Shown here piece by piece: positions 60,685-64,000 of a DNA stretch of 64,000 nucleotides (positions are counted from its first letter, which is position 1; each line of letters starts with the position of its first letter). The notes beneath the pieces are model-generated. The model was not told where the DNA came from. It saw only the letters and a list, made by a program, of their open reading frames with translations, and searched no databases. Made by a program: the position numbers and the translations under genes. The stretch is taken from positions 62,001 through 126,000 of the forward strand of contig CAWIZE010000010.1 in assembly GCA_963840545.1 (NCBI GenBank), read 5' to 3'. The DNA is from JAKAWQ01 sp963840545 (GTDB taxonomy: Bacteria; Pseudomonadota; Alphaproteobacteria; Acetobacterales; Acetobacteraceae).

Positions 60685-62637
60685 CTAGTCCGATGCCTGC
60701 CGACCGTCCGCGTCAGCCGGTCGTGCGGGCACCACTTGCCCGAGATAGGCGGCCGCTTCCTCCAGGCCCTGGCTCTGCGCCCGCTCGAGCCAGCGGCGGG
60801 CCTCAATTGGATCGCGAACGCCCGCCGTCCCGTTCAGGTAATAGCGGCCGAGCATCAATTGCGCGTGCCCATGTCCGCGTTCCGCCGCGGCGAGGAACCA
60901 GCGGGCCGCGCGCGGTCGATCGGGCGCGATATCGTGCCCGCCGCCATAGAGCGCTCCCACCGCGAACATCGCCCCCACATGGCCACGCTGCGCCGCCTTC
61001 TCATAAAGCCGGAGCGCCTGCGCATGGTCGCGCGCCCCGCCCTGGCCACTGACGAGCATCTCGGCGAGCGCCACCCGGGCCTCGGTCAGTCCCGCCTCGG
61101 CGGCGCGTGCGATCCAGCTTCGCCCGGCCGCGGGATCTGCCGCGACCCCGCGGCCCTCGATCAGCATCCGCCCATACCAGTATTGCGCGTTCACCACACC
61201 ATCCGCTGCGCGGCGCATCCAGGCGAGTGCGGACCGTTCGTCACGCTCGACGCCGAGCCCTTCGGCCAGGCAGACGCCGAAATTGAACGCCGCCGCCAGA
61301 TCGCCCGCATTGGCCGCCTGCTCGAACCACACGCGTGCGCGGCCGACACCTTCGATCTCACCGCGGTCGCGCAGCAGGACGTTGGCGAGATCTGCCTTGG
61401 CGCGCTCGTCCCCCTTCTCGGCGGCGACGCGGAACCAGCGCGCCGCCTCCATCGCATCGCGCGCGACGCCGCCGCCCGTCAGGTGCAGAAGACCGAGGGC
61501 GCGTGCCGCCGTCGCGTGCCCACCCTCGGCCGCGCGCCGATACCAGAGCGCTGCCTCGGCGTAGTTCGGCGGCAGGTCGCCTCCCCGCGCATAGAGATCG
61601 CCCACCAGGGCGGCTGCTTCGACATCGCCGGCGATCGCCGCGCGTCGCAGCCAGGACTCGCCCTCAAGCGCATCGCGCGGGACGCCGCGTCCTTCTATCA
61701 GCATCAGCCCGAGCCGAGCCGCGGCCGCCCGCATCCCCTTTTCCGCGGCGACACGATAGAGCAGGAGCGCCGCCGCCGGGTCCGGCTCCATGCCGAGGCC
61801 GCGCTCGGCCATCAGCGCCAGCATGAATTGCCCCATCGGCAGGTTCGCATCGGCCGCGACGCGGAGCGGAATGAGCGCCTCTGCGTAATCCTCCATGCCG
61901 TCGGCTCGGCTCGCCAGCGCGATCCCGAGCCCGAGCGCTCCCTGGGGCGAGCCGGCAGCCGCGGCCTTCCGATACCATTCCTCTCCCGCGGCGGGGTCGC
62001 GCATCGTCTCGGGGCCGGAGGTCAGGAGGTACGCAAGCACGGCCTGGCCTTCCGGCGTGCCGGCCGCCGCTGCGCGCTTCGCCCAGGCTAGCGCCTTCGC
62101 GTAATCCGGCTTCGCCTGATCGTCGGGCGCAAAATGCCCCGCCGCGCTGCCTTCTGAAGCGGTCTTTCCGCGCTCGGGCCCGACACCGTGCAGATAGAGA
62201 CCAGCCAGCAGCGATTGGGCCTCGACATAGCCGTCCGCCGCCGCGCGCTCGAGCCAGCGGGCGGCTTCCCGCCGGCTCGCCGGCACCCCCGTGCCTTCGA
62301 GATAGGCGCGCCCGACCCAATATTTCGCTTCGGTGAGCCCCGCCTGCGCGGCGCGAGCGAACAGTGGGAAGGCGGCCGCAGCCTGCCCTTCCTTGGCGAG
62401 CCGTTTCGCCCGCCTGAACGCCGTCTTGGGCGAAAGCGAACCCACAACACGGTCGAACAGCCGCGCCACGTCAGTCGCTCGCCGCGGTGAAGCGGCTGCA
62501 TCGCCCGCCGCGTGGCAACTCGCGGCCTTCGAAGGAGCGTCACAGCTTGGCCATGCGCTGCCACGCCGACCTTCCCGGCGGCCGCCCCGGCCACGAGGCA
62601 GGGAAAGCCGGACGGCGCCGGCCGCGTCCCTGAACAA
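60685..62637 (-). CDS. Sel1-repeat (TPR-like) protein
   Basis: Up to 650 residues, mostly about 13 Sel1 repeats of ~36 residues (AKYWVGRAYLEGTGVPASRR then EAARWLERAAADGYVEAQSL; many LGLMLIEGRGVPRDALEGES-like units). Sel1 proteins scaffold protein complexes and often appear next to secretion or glycan genes. It is 33 bases after the HlyD-like gene on the same strand. The first ~55 residues lack conservation, so the real start may be the GTG at 62469 (VARLFDRVVGSL). Confidence 0.85.
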   Translation of the reverse strand: MFRDAAGAVRLSLPRGRGGRREGRRGSAWPSCDAPSKAASCHAAGDAAASPRRATDVARLFDRVVGSLSPKTAFRRAKRLAKEGQAAAAFPLFARAAQAGLTEAKYWVGRAYLEGTGVPASRREAARWLERAAADGYVEAQSLLAGLYLHGVGPERGKTASEGSAAGHFAPDDQAKPDYAKALAWAKRAAAAGTPEGQAVLAYLLTSGPETMRDPAAGEEWYRKAAAAGSPQGALGLGIALASRADGMEDYAEALIPLRVAADANLPMGQFMLALMAERGLGMEPDPAAALLLYRVAAEKGMRAAAARLGLMLIEGRGVPRDALEGESWLRRAAIAGDVEAAALVGDLYARGGDLPPNYAEAALWYRRAAEGGHATAARALGLLHLTGGGVARDAMEAARWFRVAAEKGDERAKADLANVLLRDRGEIEGVGRARVWFEQAANAGDLAAAFNFGVCLAEGLGVERDERSALAWMRRAADGVVNAQYWYGRMLIEGRGVAADPAAGRSWIARAAEAGLTEARVALAEMLVSGQGGARDHAQALRLYEKAAQRGHVGAMFAVGALYGGGHDIAPDRPRAARWFLAAAERGHGHAQLMLGRYYLNGTAGVRDPIEARRWLERAQSQGLEEAAAYLGQVVPARPADADGRQASD

Positions 62638-62670
62638 CCTGCCTCGTCAACACATGGTCGGCATTGCTGC

Positions 62671-64000
62671 TCAGGATGGTTCCCTCATGCCCTGGCTGAA
62701 AACCGGAGCAATCCGATCGAGCAGATACTGCATGATCGTCTGCGTGCCGACCCGGATATCCGTCTGCACCGGCATGCCGGGAGTGATCCGGAAATCGGGC
62801 GGCACCCCATGAAGGCGCAGGCTGTCGATCTCCACCCTCGCTGCGTAATAGAGCTCACTCGTCGGAATGTTCTGTGGCGTCGCCGTGGGTGTCGTCTGCA
62901 TCTGCGCGATCTGCGTGGCCAATTGCTGCGGAGTGAACGAATTAGAGGTAACGATCCTCACCGTGCCTTTGGCATCTCCAAAGAGAATGAACGGGAATGT
63001 CGCGAACTTGATGGTCACCGGCTGGCCGACCTGCACGAACCCCTGGTCGCCGCCGGCGATATAGGTCTCGATCTCGATCGGAGCATGCAACGGTGAGAGG
63101 GAGAGGAACTGCTGGCCGGATTGCATGATCGAGCCGGGGGAGATGCCGCTCGCGACCTGCAGCACCACGGCGTCCTGCGGCGCGCGGAGCTCGACCAGCC
63201 GGCTCACGAGCCTCGCCTTGGAGATCGACTGCCGCACGGTATCGAGCTGCGTGACATTGGTGGCAAGCTGCGTCGAGAGCTGGGCGTTCCATTGCTGGAG
63301 GAAGGCGTCGCGCTGCGCCTTCGTTGCCTCCAGAGTCTGCGCCGTCGCCTGCGCGGTGGCGATGCTCTGCGCCAGCTCCCCTTGCGTCTGCACCCGCTGC
63401 TGCTGGGATTGCAGCGTGGTGAGCTGGCTGCCCGCATTGAGCTTCTGCAGGACCTCGTTCATGTGCTCGATCTGGTTCGCCAGCACGAGCTGGTCCTGGT
63501 AATAGGCGGCCTGCGTCTCCGCGCCCTGCACCTGCGCGGCATAGCTCGCGATCTGCTGGTCGTAATTGTTGAGCGTGTATTTGAGCTGCGCCATCCGCTG
63601 CCCATAGAGCGCCGCTTGCAGGAGCTGATCTCGGTTGGCGGGGTCGGTCGGCTTGTAGGGCTTGTTCTCGAACTCTGCCCGCTCCTCGGCCACCTCGGCA
63701 GAGAGCGAGGATTCCTGCGCGAGCAGGGTGTCGAGATCGGCCTGTGCCTGCGTCGGGTCGAGCCTGGCGAGCACCTGCCCCGCGTGCACCACCTCGCCCA
63801 CATGCACGTCGATCGCGCGCACGATCGCGGTCTGCAGCGGCTCGAGCTGGATGGTCGGCGCGCGCGAAACCACCTGCCCGTTCGCCGACACCTCCATATC
63901 CATCGGCATGAACTGGGCGATCAGCAGCATCGTCACCAGCAGCGCCGCGACGATCCAGACTGTGTTGCGCGCCGAGCGCTTCGGCGGCGCCTCAAGGATG
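62671..64000 (-). CDS. hlyD: HlyD-family type I secretion adaptor (5' end outside window)
   Basis: The visible ~443 residues begin in a cytoplasmic tail and one transmembrane helix (RNTVWIVAALLVTMLLIAQF), then the lipoyl half (VSRAPTIQLEPLQTAIVRAI; VGEVVHAGQVLARLDPTQAQ), a long Gln-rich coiled coil (about 110-290), the second lipoyl part and the C-terminal TPGMPVQTDIRVGTQTIMQY signature of periplasmic adaptors. It pairs with an ABC exporter that should lie past 64000. RTX-like 48639-49952 is a candidate cargo. Confidence 0.93.
   Translation of the reverse strand, partial: ILEAPPKRSARNTVWIVAALLVTMLLIAQFMPMDMEVSANGQVVSRAPTIQLEPLQTAIVRAIDVHVGEVVHAGQVLARLDPTQAQADLDTLLAQESSLSAEVAEERAEFENKPYKPTDPANRDQLLQAALYGQRMAQLKYTLNNYDQQIASYAAQVQGAETQAAYYQDQLVLANQIEHMNEVLQKLNAGSQLTTLQSQQQRVQTQGELAQSIATAQATAQTLEATKAQRDAFLQQWNAQLSTQLATNVTQLDTVRQSISKARLVSRLVELRAPQDAVVLQVASGISPGSIMQSGQQFLSLSPLHAPIEIETYIAGGDQGFVQVGQPVTIKFATFPFILFGDAKGTVRIVTSNSFTPQQLATQIAQMQTTPTATPQNIPTSELYYAARVEIDSLRLHGVPPDFRITPGMPVQTDIRVGTQTIMQYLLDRIAPVFSQGMREPS

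Noticed and set aside
42223..64000. Prophage or tailspike region because of the beta-helix protein
   Set aside because: No phage structural, replication or integrase genes occur; neighbours are glycosyltransferases and secretion genes.

Overview
The window is GC-rich DNA of an alphaproteobacterium, most likely Acetobacteraceae/Rhodospirillales. This rests on composition, on housekeeping runs such as topA-rnr-S41 protease-rpmG and dprA-plsY-pyrC-pyrB, and on palindromic intergenic repeats ending in ACCCC. No rRNA, tRNA or CRISPR array was seen.

Region 1 (1-10,804) is a nitrogen-scavenging locus. A leftward operon encodes a GntR-type regulator and AtzG-, AtzE- and AtzH-like proteins. A rightward operon encodes a BMP-family ABC importer (binding protein, two permeases, double ATPase) with a biuret amidohydrolase (BiuH) gene inside it. 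A second cysteine hydrolase and an allophanate hydrolase (AtzF) follow. Two divergent sigma-54-type promoters lie in the shared intergenic region, so I infer nitrogen-controlled uptake and stepwise hydrolysis of biuret or a related ureide to ammonia and CO2.

Region 2 (10,805-17,131) is an accessory island of lower GC. It holds toxin-antitoxin modules (PIN, RelE/XRE, HepT/MntA), several of them duplicated or truncated, plus an HNH protein, a serine recombinase, insertion-sequence-like end repeats and a 74-bp dispersed repeat. Region 3 (17,262-18,491) is a three-gene nitrile hydratase/thiocyanate hydrolase-like cluster with a frameshifted alpha gene.

Region 4 (18,523-42,222) is mostly core metabolism: moeB, queC, panC, panB, nadC-nadA with a frameshifted nrtR and paired operator-like palindromes, rpmG, an S41 protease, rnr, topA, dprA, plsY, a metal-ligand-poor dihydroorotase and a frameshifted pyrB. 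Smaller accessory items lie among them (GFA proteins, an ltnD-like dehydrogenase, a PhyH dioxygenase with an alcohol dehydrogenase, an orphan TRAP binding protein).

Region 5 (42,223-64,000) is a surface and secretion region. It has glycosyltransferases, two small proteins built of a ~42-residue YPDV-type repeat that also heads a GT2 enzyme, an RTX-like protein, a methyltransferase, a methyltransferase-glycosyltransferase fusion, a frameshifted beta-helix gene, a frameshifted sulfotransferase, a Sel1-repeat protein and a type I secretion adaptor that runs off the window. A ClC-type chloride channel gene sits among them. A plausible reading is synthesis, export and glycosylation of a surface RTX protein.

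Two traits recur through the window. Perfect 12-18-bp tandem duplications occur in genes and between them. Single-base frameshifts affect at least five otherwise well-conserved genes, so either indel errors or active gene decay must be considered.
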